Part shown: piece by piece, positions 16,372 through 25,439 of the stretch | Layout of the letters: the number at the start of each line of letters is the position of its first letter | Position numbering within the stretch: position 1 is the stretch's first letter | Assembly (NCBI GenBank): GCA_001897995.1 | Contig: MKRV01000319.1 | Coordinates: 1-35,431 of the forward strand | Length of the DNA: 35,431 nt | Direction: 5' to 3' | Origin: Alphaproteobacteria bacterium 65-37 | GTDB taxonomy: Bacteria > Pseudomonadota > Alphaproteobacteria > Reyranellales > Reyranellaceae | Notes under the pieces: model-generated | Seen by the model: the letters and a program-made list of their open reading frames with translations, nothing else | Told to the model about the DNA's origin: nothing | Databases searched by the model: none | Program-made: the position numbers and the translations under genes

Positions 16372-17847
16372 TCACCCGCCTCGGCGAACCTGCGGTGTAC
16401 GAACCACGGGGACGTCGAGGTCCTTTATCTTCTTGCGCAACGTGTTGCGATTGAGCCCCAGGAGTCGGGCCGCACGCAACTGGTTCCCCCGAGTAGCCCC
16501 CAAAGCGAGCGAGAGCAAGGGACGCTCGACCTCGGAAATGACACGATCGTACATGCCGTCCGGCGGCAGGCGGTCGCCATGGGCGGCGAACAGGCCCTGC
16601 AGGTGACGATCGACGGCATCGGCCAGCGAGATCTCGGCTGTGAGATCGGCCGGGACCGGCGCCGGCTCCAGCGCCGACATCGCGTCTGCGAGTTCGGCTT
16701 CGATCGTCTCGACGCCGATCACTTCCTCCGAGTAGAGCGCCGACAGGCGGCGGACGAGATTGACCAGCTCGCGCACATTGCCCGGCCAGCGATGTTGCTT
16801 CAGCCGCGCCATCGCGTCCGGCGACAACACCTTGGTCGGCAGGCCGTCCGCAGTCGCCGCCTGCAGATAGTGGTTGGCGAGTTCCGGGATGTCGTCCAGC
16901 CGCTCGCGCAGCGGCGGCAGGCGGATCGGCACGACGTTCAGGCGATAGAACAGGTCTTCGCGGAACAAGCCCTGTTGAATGAGCCGACGCAGGTCGCGAT
17001 GAGTCGCCGCCACGATGCGGACATTGGCTTTGATCGGCGTGCGGCCGCCGACCGTCATGTACTCGCCCTCCTGCAGGACACGCAGAAGGCGCGTCTGCGC
17101 TTCCGGCGGCATGTCGCCGATCTCGTCGAGGAAGAGCGTGCCGCCGGACGCCTGCTCGAACTTGCCCGCCGAACGTTGCACAGCCCCCGTGAAGGCGCCG
17201 CGTTCATGGCCGAACAGCTCGCTCTCGATCAGCTCGCGCGGAATCGCCGCCATGTTCAGCGCGACGAAGGGGCCCTTCCGGCGCTTGCCGTAGTCGTGCA
17301 GGGCCCGGGCGACCAGCTCCTTGCCGGCGCCCGACTCGCCCGTGACCATCACGGTGAGGTCGGTCGACATCAACCGCGCCAGCGCCCGGTAGATTTCCTG
17401 CATGGCGGGTGACCGGCCGATCAGCGGCAGGCGTTCGCCCTCTTCCGGCGGCGCGGCGGCGCGCGGCATCGAGGCAGCCGGCGCCGACAGTGCCCGGTTG
17501 ACCACCGAGATCAGTTCGTTGAGATCGAAAGGCTTGGGCAGGTATTCGAAGGCGCCGCGCTCGGTGGCGCGTACCGCCGTGAGCAAGGTCGATTGGGCGC
17601 TCATGACGATGATGCGCAGGTCGGGCCGCAGCTTGCGGATGCGCGGCACGAGATCGAGGCCGTTCTCGTCCGGCATCACCACGTCGGTGATGACGAGCTG
17701 CCCCTCGCCTTCCTGCACCCATTGCCAGAGCGTGGCGGCGGCACCGGTGCTTCGGACGGTATGGCCCTGCCGGCCAAGGGCCTGATGCAGGACGGTTCTG
17801 ATGGCCCGGTCGTCGTCGGCGACCAGGATCGTTGTGCCGACGCTCAT
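16372..17847 (-). CDS. ntrC: Nitrogen-assimilation sigma54 activator NtrC
   Basis: NtrC activates sigma54 promoters under nitrogen limitation after phosphorylation by NtrB. The receiver domain contains DDD (11-13), phospho-acceptor D55 and K105. The AAA+ domain has Walker A GESGAGKE (170-177), GAFTGA (217-222) and Walker B with D241-E242 ([12 protein letters not shown]), all intact. A C-terminal FIS-type helix-turn-helix ([21 protein letters not shown]) binds the enhancer. The 491 aa length is typical. It overlaps ntrB by 4 nt, which fits a stoichiometric two-component pair. Its intact motifs provide a direct contrast with the neighbouring NtrX. Confidence 0.96.
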   Translation of the reverse strand: MSVGTTILVADDDRAIRTVLHQALGRQGHTVRSTGAAATLWQWVQEGEGQLVITDVVMPDENGLDLVPRIRKLRPDLRIIVMSAQSTLLTAVRATERGAFEYLPKPFDLNELISVVNRALSAPAASMPRAAAPPEEGERLPLIGRSPAMQEIYRALARLMSTDLTVMVTGESGAGKELVARALHDYGKRRKGPFVALNMAAIPRELIESELFGHERGAFTGAVQRSAGKFEQASGGTLFLDEIGDMPPEAQTRLLRVLQEGEYMTVGGRTPIKANVRIVAATHRDLRRLIQQGLFREDLFYRLNVVPIRLPPLRERLDDIPELANHYLQAATADGLPTKVLSPDAMARLKQHRWPGNVRELVNLVRRLSALYSEEVIGVETIEAELADAMSALEPAPVPADLTAEISLADAVDRHLQGLFAAHGDRLPPDGMYDRVISEVERPLLSLALGATRGNQLRAARLLGLNRNTLRKKIKDLDVPVVRTPQVRRGG

Positions 17848-18986
17848 GATGCGGCACTCCCGGCGGTGAAACTGGGCGGGGCGGAGGACGAAATCTGCAG
17901 GGGCAACATGACTCTGAAGGTTGTGCGGCCGGGCTCACTGTCGAATTCGATCGCCCCGCCATGGTCGTTGATGATCTTGGCCACCAATGCAAGACCCAGG
18001 CCGGTTCCGGTCGGCTTGTTCGTCACGAAAGCGTCAAACAGGTGCCCGCGGATCTCGTCCGAGACGCCGCGGCCGTTGTCGCGCACCGAAACGACCAGCG
18101 GCAGATTGACCTTCGCCTGCTGGCCAGGCACCGCCAGCCGCAGCCCGTGCTTGAAGGCGGTCGAAAGCTCGATCTCGCGATCGCTGTCGCCCGGCACCTC
18201 GCAGGCATTCTTCACCAGGTTCAAGAAGACCTGGATGAGCTGGTCGCGGTCGCCATGGACCTCCGGCAGGGACGGATCATAGGTCTCGACGAAGCGCACG
18301 TTCTTGCCGAAGCCGTTCTGCGACAGGCGCCGGACGTGGTTCAGGACCTGATGGATGTTGATCGGGCCGCGTTCGATCGGCCGGCCGTCGGCGAAGGCCT
18401 CCATACGGTCGACCAGCGCCACGATACGGTCGGTTTCCTCGCAGATCAGGTTGGTCAGCTCCCGTTCGGAATCGGGGACCGACTGCTCGAGAAGCTGCGC
18501 GGCGCCGCGAATGCCGGAAAGCGGGTTCTTCACCTCGTGCGCCAGCATGGCCGCCAAGGCACTGACCGACCGCGCCGCGCTGCGATGCGACATCTGCCGG
18601 TCGATGTTGCGTGCGATGGTCTGCTCGGTGAGCGACACCACGACCAGCCCGTCGCTGTCGACCACGGGCGATAAACGCAGCGCACAGAAACGGTTGCCGA
18701 TGCGAGGCGACGCAAGCGTGACGCCATTCTCGGCGACCGCCCCTCCGGTCGCCGTCACCTGCTCGAGCAGAGAGAAAAGCGGCGTATCCTCCGGCACGAA
18801 CTCGCTCAGCGGATGGCCGACCAGGCGGGCCCGGCCAACGCCGAAGAACTGCTCGGCCGAGAGGTTGGCGTACCGGATATGGCTGTCGGCATCGACCACC
18901 AGGACGGCTTCCGACAACGAGTCGAGGATGGTCGAGGAAAATTGCTCGCTCACGCCGCTCGTCCGCCGCAGGGACTGCAGCGCCAT
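17844..18986 (-). CDS. ntrB: Nitrogen-control sensor kinase/phosphatase NtrB
   Basis: NtrB is a cytosolic histidine kinase that, under PII control, phosphorylates or dephosphorylates NtrC. The 380 aa protein has an N-terminal PAS domain (about 15-130; [18 protein letters not shown]), the phospho-acceptor H150 in [11 protein letters not shown], an N-box [11 protein letters not shown]1 VRDNGRGV and G2 [14 protein letters not shown]. No transmembrane segment is seen. Its ATG follows the dusB stop with no gap (TAGATG) and its stop overlaps the ntrC start, so dusB-ntrB-ntrC form one transcription unit. Confidence 0.95.
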   Translation of the reverse strand: MALQSLRRTSGVSEQFSSTILDSLSEAVLVVDADSHIRYANLSAEQFFGVGRARLVGHPLSEFVPEDTPLFSLLEQVTATGGAVAENGVTLASPRIGNRFCALRLSPVVDSDGLVVVSLTEQTIARNIDRQMSHRSAARSVSALAAMLAHEVKNPLSGIRGAAQLLEQSVPDSERELTNLICEETDRIVALVDRMEAFADGRPIERGPINIHQVLNHVRRLSQNGFGKNVRFVETYDPSLPEVHGDRDQLIQVFLNLVKNACEVPGDSDREIELSTAFKHGLRLAVPGQQAKVNLPLVVSVRDNGRGVSDEIRGHLFDAFVTNKPTGTGLGLALVAKIINDHGGAIEFDSEPGRTTFRVMLPLQISSSAPPSFTAGSAAS

Positions 18987-19994
18987 CTAGGCGGCCAGCC
19001 GCTCGAGCGCCGGCTGGAAGAAGCCGGCGAGCATGCTGCGGACCTTGCCGGGATCCGCTTCACGATTGACCGCCGCCCGAAAGTCGGCCGATGCCGGCAG
19101 TCCCTTGGAATACCAGCCGAGATGCTTGCGGGCCATGCGCACGCCGGTCTCGGCGCCATAGTGCTCCAGCATCGATTCGAAATGCGTCCGGACCGTCGCG
19201 TACTGTTCGGCCAGCGTCGGATCGGGCAGCCGCTCGCCGGTGCGCAGGTAATGGATCGCCTGATTGAGGAACCAGGGCCGCCCGTAGGCGCCGCGGCCGA
19301 TCATGATGCCGTCGGCACCGGACTGGTCGAGCGCCTGGTCGACATCGTCGAGCGTGTTGATGTCGCCATTGGCGATCACCGGCAGCTTGGTGGCCGCCTT
19401 CACGTCGCGGATGAAGGCCCAGTCGGCGTGACCGTCGTAGAACTGGCAGCGCGTGCGGCCATGCACGGTGAGCAGCTTGATGCCGCAGGCCTCGGCGATT
19501 CGGGCCAGGTTCGGCGCATTGCGGTTGGTCGAGTCCCAGCCGGTCCGCATCTTGAGCGTCACCGGCAGCTTCACGGCTTTCACGGTCGCTTCGAGGATCT
19601 TGGCGGCATGCACCTCGTCCCGCATCAGCGAGGAACCGGCATGGCCGTTCACGACCTTTTTCACCGGACAGCCGAAGTTGATGTCGATGATCGCCGCTCC
19701 ACGATCCTCGTTCAGCTTGGCCGCCTCGGCCATGACCTCGGGCTCGCAGCCGGCAAGCTGCACCGACATCGGGAACTCCTCTGGGGAGTTCTTGGCCATG
19801 AGGAGGGTCTTGCGGTTCTCCCGCACCATGGCTGCCGAGGCGATCATCTCGGAGACGACCAAGCCGGCACCGCCGCGCTTCACCATCTGGCGAAATGGCA
19901 TGTCGGTGACGCCCGACATGGGGGCCAGGATGACGGGGTCTTCGATGCGGACGGGGCCGATATCGACGGGCTGGAGACGAGGTGTGCGATCCAT
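18987..19994 (-). CDS. dusB: tRNA-dihydrouridine synthase DusB (NifR3)
   Basis: This flavin enzyme reduces uridine to dihydrouridine in tRNA; the alphaproteobacterial homologue was named NifR3 for its place upstream of ntrBC. The FMN-binding TIM barrel begins [11 protein letters not shown], the catalytic cysteine C109 lies in [11 protein letters not shown], and [13 protein letters not shown] and [11 protein letters not shown] motifs follow. ATG 19994 gives 335 aa, matching the family; an in-frame GTG or TTG extension upstream would run through the promoter palindrome. It is the first gene of the ntr operon. A TATAAA box at 20007-20012 is very close to this ATG, so the mRNA may be nearly leaderless. 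Confidence 0.94.
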   Translation of the reverse strand: MDRTPRLQPVDIGPVRIEDPVILAPMSGVTDMPFRQMVKRGGAGLVVSEMIASAAMVRENRKTLLMAKNSPEEFPMSVQLAGCEPEVMAEAAKLNEDRGAAIIDINFGCPVKKVVNGHAGSSLMRDEVHAAKILEATVKAVKLPVTLKMRTGWDSTNRNAPNLARIAEACGIKLLTVHGRTRCQFYDGHADWAFIRDVKAATKLPVIANGDINTLDDVDQALDQSGADGIMIGRGAYGRPWFLNQAIHYLRTGERLPDPTLAEQYATVRTHFESMLEHYGAETGVRMARKHLGWYSKGLPASADFRAAVNREADPGKVRSMLAGFFQPALERLAA

Positions 19995-20006
19995 CGGAAT
20001 GATCAG

Positions 20007-20033
20007 TTTATAGGCATCTTGTGCAGTGCACAA
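20007..20033 (-). promoter_or_regulatory. Palindromic operator and possible promoter of dusB-ntrBC
   Basis: A perfect 7-bp inverted repeat, TTGTGCA-G-TGCACAA, occupies 20019-20033 between the divergent dusB and ispDF genes. On the minus strand TATAAA (20007-20012) could be the -10 of dusB, with the palindrome covering the -35 and spacer region; the spacing to TTGTGC is only 15 bp, so the -35 is weak. The GTGCA/TGCAC half-sites resemble the GCAC...GTGC elements of NtrC sites but in the opposite arrangement. The identity of the binding protein is inference. Confidence 0.45.
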
Positions 20034-20127
20034 TAATTGGGCGAGCAATAGCGGGTCCGGCAGGGCAGCGCAAGGGCTGCGATGGCAGCACAGTGCAGTC
20101 AGGCTAACCCGGTGTTATCTAGGGCCC

Positions 20128-21309
20128 GTGCCCAATTGTACTGCCTTGCCACGTTGTACCGCCCTAATCGTCGCAGCCGGCCGGGGAAGCCGTTTTGGCG
20201 GCCCCCTGCCCAAGCAATATGCCCTTCTGAACGGGCATCCCCTGCTCCGCCACACCCTCCTCGCCTTCCAGGGAATCCCCGGCATAACGGCGCAACGGGT
20301 CGTCATCGCACCGGGAGACGACTCACATTATGCCCAGGCCGCCGACGGACTTGGCCTGGCGTCACCGGTTCCTGGGGGGATCAGCCGGCAACAGTCCGTT
20401 CTTCACGGCCTGGAAGCGCTGGCAGCCGATCCCCCCGACCTGGTGGCGATCCACGACGCCGCGCGCCCGTTCGTGCGCCCTGCCGAGATCGAGGCCTGCC
20501 TCAGGATGGCCGCCACGCCAGGCATCGACGGCGCCGTCCTCGGCATCCCGTTGGCCGACACCTTGAAAAGAGTTGATCCGGAGGGTGCCGTCACGGAGAC
20601 GGTGCCACGTCGCGACTTGTGGCGTACACAGACGCCGCAGGTCTTCCGCTTCGACGCCATACTGGCCGCGCATCGCACGGCCGCCTCTCTCGGGGCCACC
20701 GACGCCACCGCGCTCACCGACGACGCCGCCGTTGCGGAACGTGCCGGGCTCAAGGTCGTGATGGTCCAGGGCAGCGAGGACAACCGCAAGATCACGACGA
20801 TGGACGACCTGCACGCCCCCACCACGGAAACCCGTACCGCCTTCGGCTTCGATGTTCACGGCTTTGCCGACGGCACGGCCGTCATGCTGGGCGGTATCGC
20901 CATCCCCCATAGCCGCAAGCTTGCCGGCCATTCCGATGCCGACGTGGCGCTGCATGCGCTGACGGATGCCGTTCTGGGAACGATCGGCGCGGGCGACATC
21001 GGCAAGCACTTCCCGCCTTCCGATCCGCAATGGCGCGGCGCCTCCTCCGATCGCTTCCTGCGCCATGCCGTCGACCTGGTCACGGCGCGCCGCGGCCGCA
21101 TCGTCCATCTCGACCTCACCATCGTCTGCGAGGCGCCGAAGGTTGGACCTCACCGCGAGGCAATGGTCCAGAGCATCGCGCGTATCACCGGAATCGCCGA
21201 AGATCGCGTGAGCGTGAAGGCGACAACCACCGAGGGCCTGGGCTTCACCGGCCGCCGTGAAGGCATCGCCGCCCAGGCCGTCGCGACCGTCGAACTCCCG
21301 AAGGACTAG
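20128..21309 (+). CDS. ispDF: Bifunctional IspD/IspF of the MEP isoprenoid pathway
   Basis: The fusion joins MEP cytidylyltransferase (IspD) and 2-C-methyl-D-erythritol 2,4-cyclodiphosphate synthase (IspF), two non-adjacent steps of non-mevalonate isoprenoid synthesis. The IspD half (about 1-225) has the CTP loop AAGRGSRFGGPLPKQY and the DAARPFV and DDAAV motifs; the IspF half (about 232-393) starts FGFDVHGF with the DxH zinc ligands and continues HSDADVALHALTDA and GDIGKHFPP. The fusion is typical of alphaproteobacteria. The frame is open from GTG 20026, but GTG 20128 or TTG 20146 place the N-terminus close to the conserved IspD start; 20128 gives 393 aa. It is divergent from dusB. Confidence 0.93.
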   Translation: MPNCTALPRCTALIVAAGRGSRFGGPLPKQYALLNGHPLLRHTLLAFQGIPGITAQRVVIAPGDDSHYAQAADGLGLASPVPGGISRQQSVLHGLEALAADPPDLVAIHDAARPFVRPAEIEACLRMAATPGIDGAVLGIPLADTLKRVDPEGAVTETVPRRDLWRTQTPQVFRFDAILAAHRTAASLGATDATALTDDAAVAERAGLKVVMVQGSEDNRKITTMDDLHAPTTETRTAFGFDVHGFADGTAVMLGGIAIPHSRKLAGHSDADVALHALTDAVLGTIGAGDIGKHFPPSDPQWRGASSDRFLRHAVDLVTARRGRIVHLDLTIVCEAPKVGPHREAMVQSIARITGIAEDRVSVKATTTEGLGFTGRREGIAAQAVATVELPKD

Positions 21310-21317
21310 AGGCACAC

Positions 21318-21809
21318 ATGTTCGATCACGAGTTGAGGGAAGCGGCCGAACGCGTCCTGTTCTCCTGCCGCAAGCGCGGCCTGAAGGTCGTGACGGCGGA
21401 GTCCTGCACCGGCGGCCTGATCGCAGCGACCCTGACCGCTATCGCCGGATCCTCCGATGTCGTCGATCGCGCTTTCGTCACCTATTCGAACGAGGCCAAG
21501 CGCGAGATGCTGGGCGTGCCGTGGGATGCGATCCTGGGGCACGGCGCCGTCAGCGACCCGGTGGCCCGCGCCATGGCGACCGGTGCGCTGGCGCGCTCCA
21601 ACGCGCATCTCGCCGTCTCCGTGACCGGCGTCGCCGGCCCTGGTGGCGGCTCGCCCGACAAGCCGGTCGGCCTCGTGCATTTCGGTGCCGTCCGCCAAGG
21701 CCTGGAACCGATCGGCGAACGTCACGTCTTTCCTGGCGACCGCGATGGCATACGCCGCGTGTCCGTGCTCACGGCGTTGACCATGGTGGCGTCGCTGGTC
21801 GAGACCTGA
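21318..21809 (+). CDS. pncC: CinA C-terminal-type nicotinamide-nucleotide amidohydrolase
   Basis: The stand-alone CinA C-terminal domain deamidates NMN to nicotinic acid mononucleotide, recycling pyridine nucleotides. The 163 aa protein has the N-terminal catalytic motif TAESCTGGLIA with nucleophile S29, the central YSNEAK segment, and the VTGVAGPGGGSPDKPVG signature. The amino-terminal molybdopterin-like CinA domain is absent, as in E. coli PncC/YgaD. It starts 8 nt after ispDF and is probably co-transcribed; this pairing is frequent in alphaproteobacteria. Confidence 0.9.
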   Translation: MFDHELREAAERVLFSCRKRGLKVVTAESCTGGLIAATLTAIAGSSDVVDRAFVTYSNEAKREMLGVPWDAILGHGAVSDPVARAMATGALARSNAHLAVSVTGVAGPGGGSPDKPVGLVHFGAVRQGLEPIGERHVFPGDRDGIRRVSVLTALTMVASLVET

Positions 21810-22033
21810 CGTTCCCGACCTTCGTCGTACAAGGCCAAATTCCCTCTCCTGTCGCCCGCGGTTCCACGCGCCGTGGCATTTCAGTGCGTCGTCTCGAAGA
21901 CGCAACGGCCAGTGACAGCCGGCGTTGCCGATGCGCTCCGACTGGAGCCTCCGCAACGGCCGCGTTGAGGACGCCCGCGCGGAACTGCCCTCTGGGCGGG
22001 AACGTTTGCCAACAAACGATAAGGAGACCGATC
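21810..22033. other. Intergenic region without a recognisable gene
   Basis: The 224 bp between the pncC-type gene and the small lipoprotein gene hold no open frame with a credible start or family resemblance. The right end contains the ribosome-binding site AAGGAG used by the next gene. No obvious promoter hexamers or terminator stem with U-run were found. Confidence 0.5.
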
Positions 22034-22237
22034 ATGAAGATTGCGGTTGTCGCGGCACTTGGCGCTACTCTTCTCGGCGTCGGCGTTCTGGGAGCCGGTT
22101 GCTCGTTCAGGAGTGAGACCGTCGAAAGGCCTGCCCCTCCTCCCCCGGCGCAACGAACCACGACTGTCTACAACGATCCCTATTCGCCCACGCCCACCAC
22201 TGTGACCACCGTCACTACCCCGGCGCCCGTGCGATAG
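22034..22237 (+). CDS. Small Pro/Thr-rich exported lipoprotein-like protein
   Basis: The 67 aa product starts with a basic-hydrophobic signal (MKIAVVAALGATLLGVGVLG) and has a single cysteine at residue 23 in GAGC, a weak lipobox followed by SFRSE. The mature part is low-complexity, rich in Pro, Thr and Val (PAPPPPAQ, then repeated TTVTTV). A strong AAGGAG ribosome-binding site lies 8 nt before the ATG, which supports real translation. I do not recognise a family; small envelope lipoproteins of this composition are common and of unknown function. The lipid attachment is inferred. Confidence 0.65.
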   Translation: MKIAVVAALGATLLGVGVLGAGCSFRSETVERPAPPPPAQRTTTVYNDPYSPTPTTVTTVTTPAPVR

Positions 22238-22324
22238 GTTGTTCGCAGTTGTCGTTAGTCGAAGCGGCGGCGCTTTCTCGCGCCGCCGCTCACCTCGGCC
22301 TCGCATAGACTTCAGCCCGCAACA

Positions 22325-22550
22325 TGGCTGGGAGCGCGCAATTCCAGTGACGCTAATTTTTGTGTGGACCAGAAACGACCTCATCCTGAGGAGGCCCGAA
22401 GGGCCGTCTCGAAGGGCATGGCCTGAGGCAACCGAAGGCTGGGAACGAGCACCGTTTCTGTTACCGACCCTTCGAGACGCGGCCTACGGCCGCTCCTCAG
22501 GGTGAGGTTTTTTGTAAGTTAGCGCCACTGGAATGGCGCGCTCCCAGCCG
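22325..22550. repeat. Long palindrome enclosing dispersed-repeat copy 2
   Basis: The 333-bp gap between the small lipoprotein gene and the COQ10/RatA gene is filled largely by this structure. Outer arms at 22325-22356 and 22519-22550 are inverted repeats matching at 29 of 32 positions (e.g. GGCTGGGAGCGCGC and complement). They enclose the 129-bp repeat at 22379-22507. The outer arms have no counterpart around copy 1, so they form a different palindromic unit into which the inner repeat probably inserted. Confidence 0.8.
22379..22507. repeat. Dispersed palindromic repeat, copy 2
   Basis: The same architecture as copy 1 at 8008-8138: outer arms (CCTCATCCTGAGGAG versus CTCCTCAGGGTGAGG, one mismatch), lateral hairpins (GGCCC-GAA-GGGCC on the left, GCGGCC-TAC-GGCCGC on the right), inner arms CGTCTCGAAGGG and complement, and a nearly identical non-palindromic core. 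The left lateral hairpin differs in sequence from copy 1. A TTTTTT run follows the right arm, so the structure could terminate plus-strand transcription. Confidence 0.85.
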
Positions 22551-22570
22551 ACAGAATCCTCTGAGACCAG

Positions 22571-23044
22571 CTACGACCCGACCGGCACCGCGTTGGAGCG
22601 CCCATAGAGCTTTTCGGCGCGGGCCTCGAAGGCCGAGACCATGCGGCGTACGGCTTCGGCGAACAGCAGCTGCACCGTCTTCTGCAGGATCAGCGAGCGA
22701 AAATCGAACTCCAGCTCGAAGTCGATCAGCGTGCCCTCGGCGTGAGGCTGGAAGATCCAATGGCTCTTCAGCAGACGGAATGGGCCTTCGATGCCGGTCG
22801 TGTCGATGCGTGGCCCGCCCGGACCGTCGGAGACGCGCACCACCCGCGACACGAACTTCTCGTGGAACGGCCCGAAGCCGATCGCCAGCTCGGCGATCTC
22901 GACGGTCGGACTCTCGCGCCGGCGGATACGCGCGGCCTGGCACCAGGGCAGGAACTCCGGATAACGCGCGACATCGGCCACCAGCTCGTAAAGTTGAAGC
23001 GGCGGATAGCTCACGACTCGGCGTTCGGCGTGACGGGTCGACAA
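22571..23044 (-). CDS. COQ10/RatA-like START-domain protein
   Basis: This polyketide-cyclase/START-fold protein belongs to the COQ10/RatA group: the eukaryotic member binds coenzyme Q, and the E. coli member RatA was described as inhibiting ribosome subunit joining. The 157 aa sequence shows the typical LYELVADVARYPEFLPWCQAARI segment and a C-terminal amphipathic helix (LFAEAVRRMVSAFEARAEKLYG). The frame continues upstream into lipA, but TTG 23044, 7 nt after the lipA stop, produces the family N-terminus (STRHAERRV). A position next to lipA is common in alphaproteobacteria. A ubiquinone-related role is more likely than toxicity, but this is inference. Confidence 0.85.
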   Translation of the reverse strand: MSTRHAERRVVSYPPLQLYELVADVARYPEFLPWCQAARIRRRESPTVEIAELAIGFGPFHEKFVSRVVRVSDGPGGPRIDTTGIEGPFRLLKSHWIFQPHAEGTLIDFELEFDFRSLILQKTVQLLFAEAVRRMVSAFEARAEKLYGRSNAVPVGS

Positions 23045-23051
23045 GAGCTGG

Positions 23052-24011
23052 TCAGCGCCCCAGTTGAGCCGCCCGCGCCGCCCGCAGCCGGGCGAAGTCG
23101 TCGCCGGCATGGTAGCTGGAGCGTGTCAGGGGCGAGGCCGAGACCATCAGGAAGCCCTTGGCACGGGCCATCGCCGCGAGCTCGTCGAACTCCGCCGGCG
23201 TCCAGAAACGATCCAGCGCGGCATGCTTGGGCGTGGGCTGCAGGTACTGACCCACCGTCAGGAAGTCGACGTCGGCGGCGCGCAGGTCATCCATCACCTG
23301 CAGGATCTCCTCGCGCGTCTCGCCGAGACCGACCATCAGGCCGGACTTGGTGAACATCGCGGGATCGACCTCCTTCACCCGGGCGAGCAGCCGCAACGAG
23401 GTGAAGTAGCGCGCACCGGGCCGGATCGTCGGATAGAGCCGCGGCACGGTCTCGAGATTGTGGTTGAAGACGTCGGGACGTGCTGCCACGACAGTTTCGA
23501 TGGCGCCGGGCTTGCGCATGAAGTCCGGCGTCAGGATTTCCACCGTGGTGGTGGGGGCGGCCCTGTGCAGCGCCTCGATCACCTGCGCGAAATGCCCTGC
23601 TCCACCGTCGTCGAGATCGTCACGATCGACCGACGTCACGACCACGTGGCCCAAGCCGAGCTTGCCCACCGCTTCGGCGATGTTCGCCGGCTCGTGTGGA
23701 TTGAGCGCCCCCGGCTTGCCGGTCGCGACATTGCAGAAGGCACAGGCCCGCGTGCAGGTCTCGCCCATGATCATGAAAGTGGCGTGCTTCTGCTTCCAGC
23801 ACTCGCCGATATTCGGGCAGGCCGCCTCCTCGCAGACGGTCGAAAGACCGTACTGACGCATCAGCTTCCTGGTTTCGGCATATTCCGGTGAATTCGGTGC
23901 ACGCACCCTGATCCATTCCGGCTTGCGCGGAATTGGGTTGCTCGGCCGGTGCGCCTTCTCGGGATGGCGCTCCGCCCGGCTCAGGGAAAGCTTGTCGAGG
24001 GTCCCGTCCAT
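23052..24011 (-). CDS. lipA: Lipoyl synthase
   Basis: LipA is a radical-SAM enzyme inserting two sulphurs into octanoyl groups on lipoyl domains. It carries both iron-sulphur clusters: auxiliary-cluster cysteines C60, C65 and C71 (CX4CX5C) and the radical-SAM CX3CX2C at C86, C90 and C93 (CTRACAFC), with the C-terminal RSSY serine ligand. The 319 aa length is standard. It lies 6 nt downstream of lpd, in the pyruvate dehydrogenase cluster whose E2 and lipoylated E1 beta subunits it modifies. Confidence 0.96.
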   Translation of the reverse strand: MDGTLDKLSLSRAERHPEKAHRPSNPIPRKPEWIRVRAPNSPEYAETRKLMRQYGLSTVCEEAACPNIGECWKQKHATFMIMGETCTRACAFCNVATGKPGALNPHEPANIAEAVGKLGLGHVVVTSVDRDDLDDGGAGHFAQVIEALHRAAPTTTVEILTPDFMRKPGAIETVVAARPDVFNHNLETVPRLYPTIRPGARYFTSLRLLARVKEVDPAMFTKSGLMVGLGETREEILQVMDDLRAADVDFLTVGQYLQPTPKHAALDRFWTPAEFDELAAMARAKGFLMVSASPLTRSSYHAGDDFARLRAARAAQLGR

Positions 24012-24017
24012 GGCGGC

Positions 24018-25430
24018 CTAGATATGGAGCGTCCGGCCGTAGGCCGCCAGTACCGACTCGTGCATCATCTCCGACAGCGTGGGGTGTGGGAACACCGTCG
24101 CCATCAGCTCAGCTTCGGTCGTCTCCAGGGTCTTGGCAACGCTGTAGCCCTGGATCAGCTCGGTCACCTCGGCGCCGATCATGTGGGCACCCAGAAGCTC
24201 CCCGGTCTTGGCATCGAAGATCGTCTTGATGAAGCCTTCGGGCTCGCCCAGCGCGATCGCCTTGCCGTTGCCAATGAACGGGAACTTGCCGACCTTGAGC
24301 TGCAGCCCCTTGGCCTTGGCCGCCGCTTCGGTGAGGCCGATGCTCGCCACCTGCGGCTGGCAGTAGGTGCAGCCCGGGATATTGAGGGTGTTCATCGGAT
24401 GCACGCCCTTCACGCCGGCGATCTTCTCGACCACCAGCACGCCCTCGTGCATCGCCTTGTGCGCCAGCCAGGGCGGCCCCGCCACGTCGCCGATCGCGTA
24501 GACGTTGGGCTCGCCCGTGAAGCCCCACTGGTCGATCACGATGTGGGTCTTCTCGACCTTCACCTTGGTGCCTTCGAGGCCGATATTCTCGACATTGCCC
24601 ACGATACCCACGGCGCTGATGACGCGATCGACCGTGATCTCCTGGCTCTTGCCGCCGGCAGTGATCGTGGCGGTGACGTTGTTCGCGCCCTTCTTCAGGC
24701 TCGACACGGTGGCGCTGGTCAGGATCTTCATGCCCTGCTTCTCGAAGGCGCGCTTGGCGAAGGCCGAGACCTCCTCGTCTTCGACCGGCAGGATGCGGTC
24801 CATCACCTCGGCGACCGTCACCTCGGCGCCCATGGTACGGTAGAAGCTTGCGAACTCGATGCCGATCGCACCGGAGCCGATCACCAGCAGGGACTTCGGG
24901 AACTCCGGCGGGACCATCGCCTCCTTGTAGCTCCAGACCAGCTTGCCGTCGGATTCGAGGCCGGGAAGCTGACGGGCCCGTGCGCCGGTCGCGAGAATCA
25001 CGTTCTTCGCCGTCAGCGTCAGGTTGCTCTTGTCGTTCATCGCCACGGCGAGCTTGCGCAGAGCCCCTTCCGTGCCGGCGAGCTTGGCCGTGCCGTCGAA
25101 GACCGTGATCTTGTTCTTCTTCATCAGGCCTTTGACGCCGTTGCTCAGCTGGTTCGCGACCTTGCGCGAGCGCTCGACGATCTTCTTGGGATCGAACGAC
25201 ACCTCCTTGACCGAGAGGCCGAAGGAGTCGGCGTGCTTGATCAGGCCGTAGACCTCCGACGTGCGCAGCAGCGCCTTGGTCGGGATGCACCCCCAGTTGA
25301 GGCAGATGCCGCCCATATGCTCGCGCTCGACCACGGCGGTCTTCATGCCGAGCTGGGCGGCACGGATCGCGGCGACATAGCCACCCGGCCCGCCGCCCAC
25401 GATGATGATGTCGAAGCTGGTGTCGGCCAT
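24018..25430 (-). CDS. lpd: Dihydrolipoamide dehydrogenase (E3)
   Basis: E3 re-oxidises dihydrolipoyl groups of 2-oxoacid dehydrogenase complexes and passes electrons to NAD+. FAD-binding GGGPGG is at 12-17, the redox disulphide C43/C48 lies in GGICLNWGCIPTK, an NAD-binding GSGAIGIEF follows, and the C-terminal dimerisation domain ends with the catalytic HPTLSEMMHE dyad. At 470 aa it is full length. It has no N-terminal lipoyl domain. It is 9 nt downstream of pdhC, so E1 alpha, E1 beta, E2 and E3 are made from one transcript. Confidence 0.96.
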   Translation of the reverse strand: MADTSFDIIIVGGGPGGYVAAIRAAQLGMKTAVVEREHMGGICLNWGCIPTKALLRTSEVYGLIKHADSFGLSVKEVSFDPKKIVERSRKVANQLSNGVKGLMKKNKITVFDGTAKLAGTEGALRKLAVAMNDKSNLTLTAKNVILATGARARQLPGLESDGKLVWSYKEAMVPPEFPKSLLVIGSGAIGIEFASFYRTMGAEVTVAEVMDRILPVEDEEVSAFAKRAFEKQGMKILTSATVSSLKKGANNVTATITAGGKSQEITVDRVISAVGIVGNVENIGLEGTKVKVEKTHIVIDQWGFTGEPNVYAIGDVAGPPWLAHKAMHEGVLVVEKIAGVKGVHPMNTLNIPGCTYCQPQVASIGLTEAAAKAKGLQLKVGKFPFIGNGKAIALGEPEGFIKTIFDAKTGELLGAHMIGAEVTELIQGYSVAKTLETTEAELMATVFPHPTLSEMMHESVLAAYGRTLHI

Positions 25431-25439
25431 GTTGCGCTC

